64,000 nucleotides of DNA from Alcanivorax jadensis T9 (GCF_000756655.1 NZ_ARXU01000002.1:414971-478970), one strand, 5' to 3'; counted from the first letter of the stretch, positions 1 to 8,930 are shown. Made by a program: numbers and translations. Notes: generated by a model from the sequence alone, not told the origin.

Positions 1-187
1 AGGCTCTCAGGGTGGCGGCATCCAGCACCACCTTGTTGGTGATGACCACCTGGGCACCGTCCAGACGCGCCAGACGATCTTGCGGGCGAGTCAGTGGGTG
101 AAAGGTCCAGGGCATCAACGCCTCCAGGGCGGAGAAGTCCATCTCGTCGGGATTGAGGGTATCGGTGTCGAGAAAAACGCCCTGCAT
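1..187 (-). CDS. D-2-hydroxyacid dehydrogenase, N-terminal part (cut by window edge)
   Basis: Only the first 62 codons are in the window. They read MQGVFLDTDTLNPDEMDFSA, followed by a stretch ending in RLDGAQVVITNKVVLDAATL. This is the opening substrate-binding half of NAD-dependent D-2-hydroxyacid dehydrogenases of the glycerate or hydroxypyruvate reductase type, in which a 'thing to avoid or name' strand (VVITNKV) precedes the cofactor domain. The NAD-binding and catalytic Arg/Glu/His residues lie outside the window, so substrate is unknown. It is divergent from the next gene with a 38-base gap. Family assignment rests on the N-terminus alone. Confidence 0.7.
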   Translation of the reverse strand, partial: MQGVFLDTDTLNPDEMDFSALEALMPWTFHPLTRPQDRLARLDGAQVVITNKVVLDAATLRA

Positions 188-225
188 GTTCGGTCACCTT
201 TATCGGGGAAGAAGGGAGGTGTTCC

Positions 226-894
226 ATGCTAACGGATTTGCTGGAAAAGATGGGCTTCGCCCTGCCACAGCATGACTGGCAGAAACCGGTGGTGGGCGTC
301 AGCGCCTGCCTGCTCGGCCAGAAGGTCCGCTACGACGGCGACCACAAACACAACGCCATCCTGGTGCATCAGCTCGGCCCCCTGCTACGTTTTCGCGACA
401 CCTGCCCGGAAGTGGCCATCGGCCTGCCGGTCCCGCGCCCACCGATTCAGGTGGTACAGGTGGACGATGCCCTGCTCGTCAAAGGTGTGGAAAACCCGCA
501 GCAGGATGTCACCGAGGCACTGGAAGACGTGGCCGCCGGCATGAGCGAACCCCTCAGCGGCTTTGTGCTCAAAGCCCGTTCCCCCAGCTGTGGCCACCTG
601 AGCACCCCGGTGCATAACGCCGGCGGTCAACAGATCGGCATGGCCTCCGGCGCCTTCGCCCGCAAGCTCCACGAACTGTTCCCGCGCATTCCCCTGGCCA
701 ACGACAGCGACCTGGAAAAGCCCGCCTTCCTGCAAAGTTTTCTGCTACAGGTGTACTGCTACCACCAGTGGCACAACAACGACCGCCAGGGCCAATGGCT
801 CAATGACATGCAGAGGCAAAGTGAACAGCTGGACGAGCCTCTGCACAGTGGGCTGCGCCACTATCTGGATAAACTGGGGCGGGCGATGCATTGA
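226..894 (+). CDS. DUF523 / TudS-like thiouracil desulfidase family protein
   Basis: The 222-residue protein has the DUF523 signature: SACLLGQKVRYDG around Cys28, CPEVAIGLPVPRPP around Cys60, and SPSCG around Cys122. In the characterised relative TudS three cysteines at these positions hold a [4Fe-4S] cluster that removes sulfur from 2-thiouracil; all three are present here. The protein runs about 60 residues beyond the usual 150-160 of the minimal family and lacks the DUF1722 partner domain seen in longer relatives. A strong GGGAGG ribosome site precedes the ATG. The activity is inferred from the family; the physiological role (thiolated nucleobase salvage) is not shown by the neighbours. 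Confidence 0.8.
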   Translation: MLTDLLEKMGFALPQHDWQKPVVGVSACLLGQKVRYDGDHKHNAILVHQLGPLLRFRDTCPEVAIGLPVPRPPIQVVQVDDALLVKGVENPQQDVTEALEDVAAGMSEPLSGFVLKARSPSCGHLSTPVHNAGGQQIGMASGAFARKLHELFPRIPLANDSDLEKPAFLQSFLLQVYCYHQWHNNDRQGQWLNDMQRQSEQLDEPLHSGLRHYLDKLGRAMH

Positions 895-907
895 TTGTTT
901 TTTTAAC

Positions 908-980
908 CGTTGGAGCCTTGCTCGCAAGGCGAAGGCCCGGGGTACCAGTAAGGCTTCGCCTTGCGAGCAAGGCTCCAACG
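908..980. repeat. GTTGGAGCCTTGC palindromic repeat, copy 1
   Basis: The arms GTTGGAGCCTTGCTCGCAAG... and its reverse complement face each other over about 20 bases, giving a stem of roughly 25 bp just after the TudS-like gene. Two related copies occur at 24839-24903 and 27890-27954. The inner part (CTTGCTCGCAAG) is itself palindromic. It is a REP-like element and may also act as a terminator for convergent genes. Confidence 0.8.
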
Positions 981-1011
981 ATTAGGGGAAGGGTCGGCGG
1001 AACCAACGCCG

Positions 1012-1467
1012 TTAGAAAATCAGCGTCAGCCCACCGGTGACAACGGCAAACAGGATGGACAACCCGATCAGGGTCTTCCAGGGGAACGGTGGCGGGGGCG
1101 GCTCCACTTCGAGCTGCTCTTCCAGATAATTTTTCAGCAGCCTGGTATTGCGGGTATTGGCCTTGAAGATAGCATCAAAGGCATCGCCCACCACCGGCAA
1201 CAGACCACCGAGAAAATCGATGCCCATGTTGCGCAGCATACGCAACTTCACACCCTTGCTGGCTCCGGCCCGCTGCGCTTCGATCAGCACATAGCTGGAC
1301 AGCACCAAACCGGCGGCATCACCCACCAGCGGCACCAGGCCAATGATGGCCTCGGCACCGATCTGGAATTTGGTAAAGGGGATACCGATACTGCTGTCGG
1401 TAAAACGGCTGAATTTTTCCAGCCGCTCCAGCGTTGCCCGTTGCTGGGCTTCAGTCCTTGCTGCCAT
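1012..1467 (-). CDS. DUF4112 domain-containing membrane-associated protein
   Basis: A 151-residue protein starting MAARTEAQQRATLERLEKFS. It carries the two DUF4112 glycine-rich segments, IIGLVPLVGDAAGLVLSSY and FLGGLLPVVGDAFDAIFKAN, followed by a proline patch (EPPPPPFPW) and a C-terminal transmembrane helix. The function of DUF4112 is unknown. Its ATG overlaps the stop codon of the upstream Rieske gene by one base (TAATG), so the two are translationally coupled. A longer reading frame upstream exists but runs inside the Rieske gene and has no support. Confidence 0.85.
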   Translation of the reverse strand: MAARTEAQQRATLERLEKFSRFTDSSIGIPFTKFQIGAEAIIGLVPLVGDAAGLVLSSYVLIEAQRAGASKGVKLRMLRNMGIDFLGGLLPVVGDAFDAIFKANTRNTRLLKNYLEEQLEVEPPPPPFPWKTLIGLSILFAVVTGGLTLIF

Positions 1468-1811
1468 TACATCTCCACAAACAGGTGGCCGTCCTCTTCC
1501 GTGACCGGCCAGGTCTCCAGGGCTTTCTCGCCACGCACCACATTCAACAACTGCACGCCCGGCGGAAAGTTGGCCCACTCGCTCACTTCCCCGGTACGAA
1601 TATCAAACCGCGCACGGTGCAACGGACACTGCACACACTTGTCTTCAACAATCTTGCCCTTACCCAGCGACGCAAACATATGCGTACAACGGGCCTGAGT
1701 GGCATAAAAACCATCGCTCAGGTGATACACCACCAGTTTCTTGCCACCGGCTTCCATGGCACGGCTTTTCCCTTGCGGGAGGTCCTGGCTGGCACAGAGT
1801 TCATAACGCAT
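1467..1811 (-). CDS. Rieske [2Fe-2S] domain protein
   Basis: A 114-residue single-domain Rieske protein. The cluster ligands are visible as CTH (Cys42, His44) and CPLH (Cys62, His65), with the usual intervening loop. It resembles the small NirD/ferredoxin-type Rieske proteins that deliver electrons to an oxygenase or reductase, but no oxygenase is adjacent. It is soluble, with no signal peptide or membrane segment. It forms a two-gene operon with the DUF4112 gene. The electron partner cannot be named from context. Confidence 0.9.
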   Translation of the reverse strand: MRYELCASQDLPQGKSRAMEAGGKKLVVYHLSDGFYATQARCTHMFASLGKGKIVEDKCVQCPLHRARFDIRTGEVSEWANFPPGVQLLNVVRGEKALETWPVTEEDGHLFVEM

Positions 1812-1877
1812 CTTGTTCTCCTTGCTGGCTTGGAAAAATCAGTTGTGAGCGACGAGCTGCTAACCGCTAGCTACAAC

Positions 1878-2049
1878 GCCGCTGTAGGAGCCCATGCTTG
1901 CATGGCGAACCGAGCGTAGCGAGGCGACAGAGATTCAAGGGCCTGACAATGCCATGAATAAAATCTGTCGAGCGCTGAAAGATCTGATCGCCCTGCGGGC
2001 AATTCCGCGTAAACGCGGTTCGCCATGCAAGCATAGCTCCTACAGCGGC
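1878..2049. repeat. Long inverted repeat of the GTAGGAGC family, copy 1
   Basis: Arms GCCGCTGTAGGAGCCCATGC... (from 1878) and its near-complement ending TAGCTCCTACAGCGGC (to 2049) match over about 32 bases with one or two differences and enclose about 105 bases. Related elements are at 10134-10156 (one arm), 10841-10963, 15051-15267, 18123-18211, 21481-21622 and 40440-40595. The enclosed sequence differs between copies, but the GTAGGAGC ends are shared. It separates the Rieske operon from speA. Confidence 0.8.
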
Positions 2050-2082
2050 TTCGTAGAGACGCCTTGAGTGCCTCACACCCCA

Positions 2083-3963
2083 TCACTCCAGATAGGTATA
2101 CCCGGCTAACCCCTCGCGTACCAGCCCGATGAAGGTTTCCTGCTCGCCGTCGCTCAAATGCGCCTGACGACAATGCTGCTCCAGGGACGCCAGCAGCTTG
2201 TCGGTATCGTAGTTCACATAGCGCAACACGGTACTCACCGTATCTCCCTGAATGGCGTGGCTCAGGGTGATGGCGCCATCGGCTTCCACATCCACATCCA
2301 CGGAATCCGTGTCGCCGAACAGGTTGTGCATATCACCGAGGATTTCCTGGTAGGCGCCCACCATGAAGATCCCCAGGTGGCCGTTGAGCTGTTCCGGCAG
2401 CGGCAGGGTGGCTTCCACGCCTTCGCCATCCACAAACTGGTCGATGCGGCCATCGGAATCACAGGTAATGTCCTGAATCACCGCCCGGCGAGTCGCGGGC
2501 TTGTCCAGGCCGGACAGCGGCAGCACCGGGAACACCTGATTGATACCCCACACATCCGGCACCGACTGGAACACGGAAAAATTCACGAACAACTTGTCCG
2601 CCAGGGTTTCGTTGAGACTGTCGAGCAGCTCGCGCTGCTGCTTGCGCAGCGGATTCAGGCGACCGCGCAGGGCCAGCAGGCAGTTGATATACAGCTGCTC
2701 GCCGCGGGCGCGGGTGCTCAGGCCCAGGTCACCGGCGATATAACGCTGGTGAATGTCCTGCCAGGCACCGGTCACTTCCGAGAAGCGCTCCAGCAGATTG
2801 CCCGGCTCACCAGCCAGCGCCTGCTGCAGCTCCCACAGCTGATGCAGCTCGGCCACATCATCCGCCGCCGGCGCGTCCACCGCCACCGATGCCATCTGCT
2901 CCTGGTCGGTGATATTCACCAGCAGCACCGCATGGTGGGCGGTCAGCGCCCGGCCGGACTCGGAAATGATGTTGGGCTCCGGCAAACCGTGCTGGGCACA
3001 CTGCTGCTGCAGGGTCTGCACGATATGACGGGCATAGTCGCCCACCCCGTAGTTCATGGAGCAGTAGGAACGGGAATGGGTACCTTCATAGTCCACCCCC
3101 AGGCCACCGCCCACATCCACGGTTTCCACCGCCGCGCCCAGGGCGCGCATCTCGGTGTAGTAACGGGCCGCTTCACGCATACCCGCCTTGATGTCCTGGA
3201 TATTGGCCACCTGGGAGCCCAAGTGGAAATGCAGCAGCTTCACGCAGTCCAGCCGCCCGGCGGCACGGCAATGCTCGATGGCCGCCATCAGCTGCGGCGC
3301 ACTCAGGCCGAACTTGGACTTCTCGCCCCCGGTGTTCTGCCAGTTGCCCTTGCTGATGCTCATCAGCCGCACCCGCAGGCCGATACGCGGCGACACGCCC
3401 AGCTCGTCGGCCAGCGACAGCAGCGCCGGCAGCTCGGACATCTTCTCCACCACGATGTGCACGTGAAAGCCCAGCTTCTCGCCCATCAGCGCCAGGCGCA
3501 GGTATTCCGCGTCCTTGTAGCCGTTGCAGACGATGGTATCGCCCGGGTTGGACAGCGCCAGCACGGCCAGCAGCTCCGGCTTGGAGCCCGCCTCCAGGCC
3601 AATACGCTCGCCATCTTCACGGGCCCGCAGGATCTCGTGCACCACCCGGCGCTGCTGGTTCACCTTGATCGGGTACACCGGCGTATAACCGCCCTGGTAC
3701 TGGTTCGCCTCGATGGCCTCACGGAAGGCCCCGGCCAGCAGCTTCACCCGCTGGCGCAGAATCCCGGAAAAGCGCGCCAGCACCGGCGCCCGCAACCCGG
3801 CCGCCCGGCAGTTTTCCAGCACCGCTTCCAGCGTGGCCTGGCCGCCCTGCTCGCCATTGGGCCGCACACACAGCTGGCCCTGGTCGTCGATACGGAAGTA
3901 GCTGTCGCCCCAGCGATCCACGTTATAGATGTCGCTGGCGGGTACGGGAGATCTGTCGGTCAT
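2083..3963 (-). CDS. speA: Biosynthetic arginine decarboxylase
   Basis: A 626-residue fold-III, PLP-dependent enzyme converting arginine to agmatine, the first step of the agmatine route to putrescine. The PLP-binding region YTPVYPIKVNQQ is near residue 100, the phosphate-binding loop DVGGGLGVDYEGTHS near 285, and the C-terminal DVWGINQVFPVLPL segment is typical of SpeA. The chosen ATG (MTDRSPVPAS) follows AGGACAGG; an upstream in-frame start would add 30 residues rich in Arg and is unlikely. It is divergent from speE, so both polyamine genes share one 159-base control region. Confidence 0.95.
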   Translation of the reverse strand: MTDRSPVPASDIYNVDRWGDSYFRIDDQGQLCVRPNGEQGGQATLEAVLENCRAAGLRAPVLARFSGILRQRVKLLAGAFREAIEANQYQGGYTPVYPIKVNQQRRVVHEILRAREDGERIGLEAGSKPELLAVLALSNPGDTIVCNGYKDAEYLRLALMGEKLGFHVHIVVEKMSELPALLSLADELGVSPRIGLRVRLMSISKGNWQNTGGEKSKFGLSAPQLMAAIEHCRAAGRLDCVKLLHFHLGSQVANIQDIKAGMREAARYYTEMRALGAAVETVDVGGGLGVDYEGTHSRSYCSMNYGVGDYARHIVQTLQQQCAQHGLPEPNIISESGRALTAHHAVLLVNITDQEQMASVAVDAPAADDVAELHQLWELQQALAGEPGNLLERFSEVTGAWQDIHQRYIAGDLGLSTRARGEQLYINCLLALRGRLNPLRKQQRELLDSLNETLADKLFVNFSVFQSVPDVWGINQVFPVLPLSGLDKPATRRAVIQDITCDSDGRIDQFVDGEGVEATLPLPEQLNGHLGIFMVGAYQEILGDMHNLFGDTDSVDVDVEADGAITLSHAIQGDTVSTVLRYVNYDTDKLLASLEQHCRQAHLSDGEQETFIGLVREGLAGYTYLE

Positions 3964-4040
3964 TACCTGTCCTGAATAAGGGTGTCGTCTGGGGGCATTA
4001 TGCCTGCCGGGGCGCCGCACTCGCACCCCTTTTTCCTGCT

Positions 4041-4068
4041 TTGACAGGGGCACGATAGGACTTACAAT
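4041..4068 (+). promoter_or_regulatory. Sigma-70 promoter for speE
   Basis: A perfect -35 box TTGACA (4041-4046) is separated by 16 bases from TACAAT (4063-4068), one mismatch from TATAAT. The predicted start of transcription, near 4075, gives a leader of about 48 bases before the speE ATG. It lies between the divergent speA and speE genes. Confidence 0.75.
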
Positions 4069-4122
4069 CGCGACTATCGTTCACCCGTCGAACATCCCCA
4101 TTTGCCTCCACCGGAACCGCCC

Positions 4123-4983
4123 ATGAGCAGCACCAAAGACAACTGGTTTTACGAGCACTTCGACACCGCCGGCACCGCCTTCGGCCTGCGCCTCAAGCAG
4201 AAGCTGGAAGAAGTGCAGACCGAGTATCAGCACATCGAGATGTGGGAAACCGACACCTTCGGTTACCTGATGACCATCGATGGCGCCACCATGCTCTCCA
4301 CCCGCGACAACTTCCTCTACCACGAAATGATGTCGCACCCGGTGCTGTTCAGCCACGCCAACCCCAAGCGCGTCATCATTATCGGTGGCGGCGACTGCGG
4401 CACCCTGCGTGAAGTGCTGCGCCACCCCAGCGTGGAAAAAGCCACCCAGATCGACATCGACGAAATGGTCACCCGCTACTCCGAGAAATATTTCCCGGAA
4501 CTGTGCGAGTCCAACAACGACAGCCGTGCCGAACTGCTGTTCGAAGACGGCGTGCAATACATGCGCAACTGTGAAGACGGCAGCGTGGACGTGATCATCG
4601 TGGATTCCACCGACCCGGTGGGCCCGGCGGAAGGCCTGTTCAAGGCCGACTTCTTCCGCGATTGCCACCGCGTACTGGCCGATGGCGGCATCATCGTGCA
4701 GCAGTCCGAATCCCCGCTGCTGCACAGCGATACCATCATCAAGGACCTGCACGCCAACATGCGTGAAGCCGGCTTCACCACCACCCAGACCCTGCCCTTC
4801 CCGCAGCCGGTATACCCCAGCGGCTGGTGGAGCTGCACCCTGGCAGGCAAGAACACCGACGTAAGCGAATTCCGCGAAACGGATGCCACCGGGAAAGGGT
4901 TTGAGACGAAGTATTATTCAGCGGCGATGCATAAAGGGGCGCTGGTGATGCCGCCGTTTATGGAGAAGGCGATTAAGGGCTGA
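4123..4983 (+). CDS. speE: Spermidine synthase (polyamine aminopropyltransferase)
   Basis: A 286-residue SpeE. The decarboxylated-SAM binding loop IIGGGDCGTLREVLRH is near residue 90, the catalytic Asp motif VDVIIVDSTDPVGPA near 160, and the VYPSGWWSCTLAG strand near 235. It transfers an aminopropyl group to putrescine in the cytoplasm. The usual GGGDGG is GGGDCG here, a small variation. An in-frame TTG 21 bases upstream is less likely than the ATG chosen. It stands alone downstream of a strong promoter and ends in a heptamer repeat array followed by a terminator. Confidence 0.95.
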   Translation: MSSTKDNWFYEHFDTAGTAFGLRLKQKLEEVQTEYQHIEMWETDTFGYLMTIDGATMLSTRDNFLYHEMMSHPVLFSHANPKRVIIIGGGDCGTLREVLRHPSVEKATQIDIDEMVTRYSEKYFPELCESNNDSRAELLFEDGVQYMRNCEDGSVDVIIVDSTDPVGPAEGLFKADFFRDCHRVLADGGIIVQQSESPLLHSDTIIKDLHANMREAGFTTTQTLPFPQPVYPSGWWSCTLAGKNTDVSEFRETDATGKGFETKYYSAAMHKGALVMPPFMEKAIKG

Positions 4984-5018
4984 GTTAATAGTTAATAGTT
5001 AATAGTTAATAGTTAATA
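4984..5018. repeat. Tandem heptamer array (GTTAATA x5)
   Basis: Five consecutive 7-bp units GTTAATA begin right after the speE stop codon. Because the unit contains TAA and TAG in different frames, the array stops translation in several frames. Related 7-bp-period arrays are found at 7669-7698, 10203-10234, 12301-12324, 12424-12453 and 16677-16697. Confidence 0.85.
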
Positions 5019-5060
5019 AAGAATGCCCTTGTCTTCGCTGAAAGAAAGGGCATCTTTATT
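5015..5060. terminator. Bidirectional rho-independent terminator between speE and the NTPase gene
   Basis: AATAAAGAATGCCCTT pairs with AAGGGCATCTTTATT with one bulged A, leaving a 15-base loop. A/T-rich flanks supply a U tract in both directions, suiting the two convergent genes. Confidence 0.75.
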
Positions 5061-5088
5061 AAAGGCAGAAATATGAAATGCAAAAAAT

Positions 5089-7542
5089 TTAACTTTTCTC
5101 TGCCTCATTTCGTTCTACCGCAAGCTCTACCCGCTTAAACGTAGCATTAGACTCTTCAAGAACAGCCTCAAAATCCAAATAACTTGGTGCTTGAGTAAAT
5201 CTTTTCCACCTATCCAACAGGTATTTTTTAAACACAGAAGCCCGCTTAAATCTAGAGTCTATAGTAAGAGACTCAAGCTCTTCGCTAATATTTTCTCTAA
5301 CATCAGCACTTAGTATTGGAGTATCAAATACCATCGCATCCAAATAGGCAAACTGTCCCATCCAGCGACGAAAATGATAAGCGCCCGAAGAAGTTATTCT
5401 GAATGAATCAGGCATCTCTCCGATCAAAGCGCCATTTATATCCTCCTCAAAAGTCACTCTTTGCGAGGTCTCTATAAGCTTTTTATTGGTTGATCTTCTT
5501 AGTGACCTCTCTATTTGATCTCCGGTAAAACCGGAGTTCTGCAATTCAGAAAAAAGTTCGCTGGTAAGGCAAAACCCATCATTATCTCTATGCCTTCCAT
5601 CCAAATCCAGGAAAGCCAATATAATAGGCGCCAAAAAATGTTCGTTTGGATCAGAATTGGAGATATCGAACAAATTCATTGCCATTGATGTATCTGAACT
5701 ATAATGCGAATACTCACCCAATAGGGCCTGCTTCGTAAATTCGTGAAGGGGAATTCGATATCTTCCTTTTGTAGCCATTTTTTCTATAATTTTTTCTGCA
5801 TCAACACCTGGACTACCAATAAAGTTTGTAACAAACTCAATCGCTGCCCGGATGTTCCCCCCAGTTATATTTGAAAGAAACTCAAGAAGCTCAGAATTCC
5901 CCCTCAACGAAGAAAGAAGAGCCTTAAGGAACAAAGCCAAGCTCTCAGCATTAACCGCAAAACCACGATAGATTTCACTTGAAACATTCCCTTCAGCCAT
6001 TTTCAAAGCAAACCCAAGTCGCTTTTCAATTACCTTATCAATGCGAGGAGGGGAAATCGTGAATACTTTATGCGGGTATGCTGTAAGCGCCCCAGACCTT
6101 TTTGACCTAAAGAAAGTTTGTGGCCGCACAGAAATAAAAACCATAGACTCCCAATCTTGGGCAAGCTCCTGACCAATAACAAAAGCTTCTTGCTGGACTT
6201 CAAAATCTCTTTGGTCTGCATTATCCAAGCATATTATTATTTGCTTCTGCGATGTTTTTGAATAATAACCTACAACTCGCTTTAAATGCTGATCCCTTTC
6301 ACCATACAAACCCTCTATCTTTTCGAGAAGCTTTGTTTCATACAAATCAGGGTCGGTTTCTTTTTTTCCTCCCCACATCCCTCTCGAGAACCGACTAATA
6401 TCCGCAGCATAAACACCTTTAATTATCCCGCTCTCATAAGGATCAACCTCATATTTATCCACCAACTGTCGCTCCACCTCATTAAGAATGAAAACACGAA
6501 GATTTTCTGTGAGCGAAGCCTTAGAGCCTAAATCAATATAGATATAAAGCGCCTTTTTAAATTCTTCATGAGCGCTGTTATACATAAGATTTTTAATAAA
6601 AGATGTTTTACCAACTCCAACATCGCCCAATAACACAATGGGCCTTTTTGCCACAGCCTCAGAAAGAACTTCTGGCGTAAGATTGTCACTTTTTTTGCTT
6701 TTTACACTTTTTAGGCTGGGCTGCGGCTCTGAACAACTAAATAAAGAAGCATAACGAGCCTCAAGAATCCCTTTACTAAGAAGAGCATATTTTGATAGAG
6801 CGCCACTTTCGCAATAGCATTCGCTGAAAAAACTATGCTCGACATCCGGGTCATAGACGATATCTTGAAGAAACAAATCCGACAAAGATCGCAATGTAGT
6901 TTGTATATCGCTTTTATATCTTGCCTTTGGGTAACCAACAAGGCGAGAGGAAAGCTTATTAGGAAGCTGAGTCTCACCTGAAACCAAAAATCTATTTATT
7001 CTTTTTTCTTTTATCCCATCCGCAGAAAGCAGCTGCCATGCCAAATTAAAATTTCCCTTAAGAACCTCAAGGCTTTCAAAAACAAGCGCCTTCCCATCAA
7101 GAAAAGAAACTCCATCTTGCCTAGATGCCAAAAAAGCAACAAACTGCTTTCCATTAGACAAAATCGCGACAGGAGTTCCTCGCTGAGAACAATAGAAATG
7201 GACCTGATTTATCGCTTTTCCTGTATCAGCACTCAGCCGCGCGAGCGACCTAACATCGGTAACTAACTTCTTAGAGACCCCGGCCGGAATTTCAAAGTGG
7301 AAGCCCTCCCTTTTGGCTTCCAGAATAGCGAACCTTCTAGGCTTTCCCAGCTCATAGTCAGTAAATTTATTATCCTCGGAATTCTCGACCTCTATCTCGC
7401 TTTCTCGGCACCAGCCAAAGCATTCAAAAAGAACTCTATCAATAATATGAAATCTTGTCTGAGCCTCATTAAAATCTGAATCATCATTCAAACTTTCAAT
7501 CAAATCATCTAATGCTTTTTCACCTTGAGCGAGAGATAGCAT
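5089..7542 (-). CDS. Nuclease-like (PD-(D/E)xK) plus P-loop NTPase fusion, candidate defence protein
   Basis: An 817-residue protein. The N-terminus resembles the HSDR_N/PD-(D/E)xK fold: Asp62 (TDYEL), then ILEAKRE with Glu75 and Lys77. A P-loop domain follows, with Walker A GDVGVGKT (306-313), Walker B IIICLDNADQ (435-444) and a sensor strand VFISVRPQTF (468-477). The remaining 300 residues look like a helical STAND or AAA-type effector/sensor region. The start follows AAAGGAGAG; an upstream frame adds 30 residues without support. The gene is clearly AT-rich against its neighbours (abundant AAA, ATA and TTT codons) and stands alone between heptamer repeats, which points to recent transfer. 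I infer an anti-phage or stress-response NTPase; I do not recognise a named system. Confidence 0.7.
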   Translation of the reverse strand: MLSLAQGEKALDDLIESLNDDSDFNEAQTRFHIIDRVLFECFGWCRESEIEVENSEDNKFTDYELGKPRRFAILEAKREGFHFEIPAGVSKKLVTDVRSLARLSADTGKAINQVHFYCSQRGTPVAILSNGKQFVAFLASRQDGVSFLDGKALVFESLEVLKGNFNLAWQLLSADGIKEKRINRFLVSGETQLPNKLSSRLVGYPKARYKSDIQTTLRSLSDLFLQDIVYDPDVEHSFFSECYCESGALSKYALLSKGILEARYASLFSCSEPQPSLKSVKSKKSDNLTPEVLSEAVAKRPIVLLGDVGVGKTSFIKNLMYNSAHEEFKKALYIYIDLGSKASLTENLRVFILNEVERQLVDKYEVDPYESGIIKGVYAADISRFSRGMWGGKKETDPDLYETKLLEKIEGLYGERDQHLKRVVGYYSKTSQKQIIICLDNADQRDFEVQQEAFVIGQELAQDWESMVFISVRPQTFFRSKRSGALTAYPHKVFTISPPRIDKVIEKRLGFALKMAEGNVSSEIYRGFAVNAESLALFLKALLSSLRGNSELLEFLSNITGGNIRAAIEFVTNFIGSPGVDAEKIIEKMATKGRYRIPLHEFTKQALLGEYSHYSSDTSMAMNLFDISNSDPNEHFLAPIILAFLDLDGRHRDNDGFCLTSELFSELQNSGFTGDQIERSLRRSTNKKLIETSQRVTFEEDINGALIGEMPDSFRITSSGAYHFRRWMGQFAYLDAMVFDTPILSADVRENISEELESLTIDSRFKRASVFKKYLLDRWKRFTQAPSYLDFEAVLEESNATFKRVELAVERNEAEKS

Positions 7543-7668
7543 TTTCTCTCCTTTCCCCTCGATTCTAAATTTAAGGCCATGCCACCTTGGCTGACCGGTT
7601 GTTATTTGCGATCCAATCCCGAATCTACACAATCTTGATGGACTTGGAAACGCGCGAGCTGAAAACCA

Positions 7669-7698
7669 ATTAACAGTGAATAGTTAATAATGAATAGC
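7669..7698. repeat. Heptamer-type repeat upstream of the NTPase gene
   Basis: ATTAACAGTGAATAGTTAAT followed by AATGAATAG: units of 7 bp drawn from TTAACAG, TGAATAG and TTAATAA. With the array after speE it brackets the AT-rich NTPase gene. Confidence 0.75.
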
Positions 7699-7739
7699 GA
7701 CAACCGACACCCCCAAGTTAGCAATCGCTATCATTCCAA

Positions 7740-8765
7740 TCAGGCTTCCGGAATCACTGCCGGTTTATCCAGGAACAGGGCGGTGCGGATCAGGTCCACG
7801 TAGATCTGTTCCTTGCCGCCATGGCTGAGCAGGGACAGGGTTTCGCCGTTGCGCAGGTTTAACTGAATCTGGCTGTTTACGAAGCTGCGTTCGCCGGTGG
7901 TGAGTACCTGGTTGAGCTGGACGGATTCCACTTCATTGAACGCCAGGGCGCGGTTGTCGCCGGGCAGGGTGATGGTTTGGTCGCGTCGGTCCAGGCGGGC
8001 GTTGCTGGTGGTGGAGAACAGCACGAACAGGCCGGCCAGGGTGAAGGAGATGGACAGCATCAACGCCTGCATGGTGCCGCCCCACGTCATCTGCGCGAAA
8101 GGAATATGTGACACGAACAGGGCGTCGGCAATGTAGTAGAGCTCCACCGCCAGGCCACCCTGGGGGGCGATCAGAAAGGCCAGGCCCATGCCACTGAGTG
8201 CCCGGCTGCGGGTGATGCGTAACAGGTCAGCCTTGACCGGTTTGATACGGGCGGTGACGAAGTTGCTGCCGCCGCGAACGGGCGCCGCATTGTTGCGGTA
8301 GGCGCCGGGGTCGAGCAACAGGCCGGGGATGTCGCGAGGGTGGCTCGTCAGCCACTGCCTCTCTTCGCGGGTAAGCGCCTTGCTGGGGCGCACCAGCAGG
8401 CAGAACGCCAGCACCACCATGGCGAGCCCCAGAAAGGCAAAGCCCACCCAGGTGCGCAGCAGCCCGCGATAGAGCTGAATGGAGTGGGTTTGCTGGCCGT
8501 CGACGACCTTTTCCAGGCCACCGAGGGTTTTCTGCAGGTGGGCGATCAGCCAGCGGTCGTGGTCGTTGAGGGAGGGTTTGGCCTGGGTGCGGGCAATCCG
8601 GTCGCGGATTTCATCGTACTTCTGCCGTTGTTTCTGCTGGCTTTCCTGCATCATGGTGATGGCACGCTGCTGGGCCTGCCAGGAATTTTTGGCCTTGCTG
8701 ACCGCGCCGCCCACCACCATCGCGATAAACGCGGCAATCAATACACCGTAAACCCATTTCAGCAT
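7740..8765 (-). CDS. Hypothetical membrane protein
   Basis: A 341-residue protein I do not recognise. An N-terminal membrane helix (LKWVYGVLIAAFIAMVVGGA) is followed by a charged Gln/Arg coiled-coil-like region (about residues 28-75), a second helix around 110-130 (VGFAFLGLAMVVLAFCLLV), and a helical hairpin near 205-265. The C-terminal 75 residues form a soluble part (RLDRRDQTITLPGDNRALAF) resembling a small PH-like or beta-rich domain. ATG chosen at MLKWVYG; the reading frame extends 38 residues upstream without a good ribosome site. It follows the MscS gene on the same strand. Confidence 0.7.
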   Translation of the reverse strand: MLKWVYGVLIAAFIAMVVGGAVSKAKNSWQAQQRAITMMQESQQKQRQKYDEIRDRIARTQAKPSLNDHDRWLIAHLQKTLGGLEKVVDGQQTHSIQLYRGLLRTWVGFAFLGLAMVVLAFCLLVRPSKALTREERQWLTSHPRDIPGLLLDPGAYRNNAAPVRGGSNFVTARIKPVKADLLRITRSRALSGMGLAFLIAPQGGLAVELYYIADALFVSHIPFAQMTWGGTMQALMLSISFTLAGLFVLFSTTSNARLDRRDQTITLPGDNRALAFNEVESVQLNQVLTTGERSFVNSQIQLNLRNGETLSLLSHGGKEQIYVDLIRTALFLDKPAVIPEA

Positions 8766-8930
8766 CAGCACGCATCCGTCAGCAACAAAAGATCGGCGAC
8801 GATAGCAAATAATTGCGTATTTTGCAGGCAAGGCATCGCAATGGGTGCGTGGCCTTAAGTGGCACGGGCGGAGAGGCAAGAACGGGCCGCAAACGGTAAT
8901 GAGCGCGTTGTTGCTTGCGGCCTTATTGAA

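Noticed and set aside
2158..3975. A 605-codon open frame antisense to speA
   Set aside because: It is a consequence of the GC-rich codon pattern of speA, is rich in His, Gln and Arg, and shows no recognised domain or ribosome site.
4984..5018. A possible CRISPR array or VNTR in the heptamer repeat
   Set aside because: Units are 7 bp with no spacers, so not a CRISPR array.
5089..7542. A type I restriction subunit (HsdR)
   Set aside because: Although the N-terminus resembles HSDR_N, there is no SF2 helicase motif set, and hsdM and hsdS are missing; the NTPase part is of another type.
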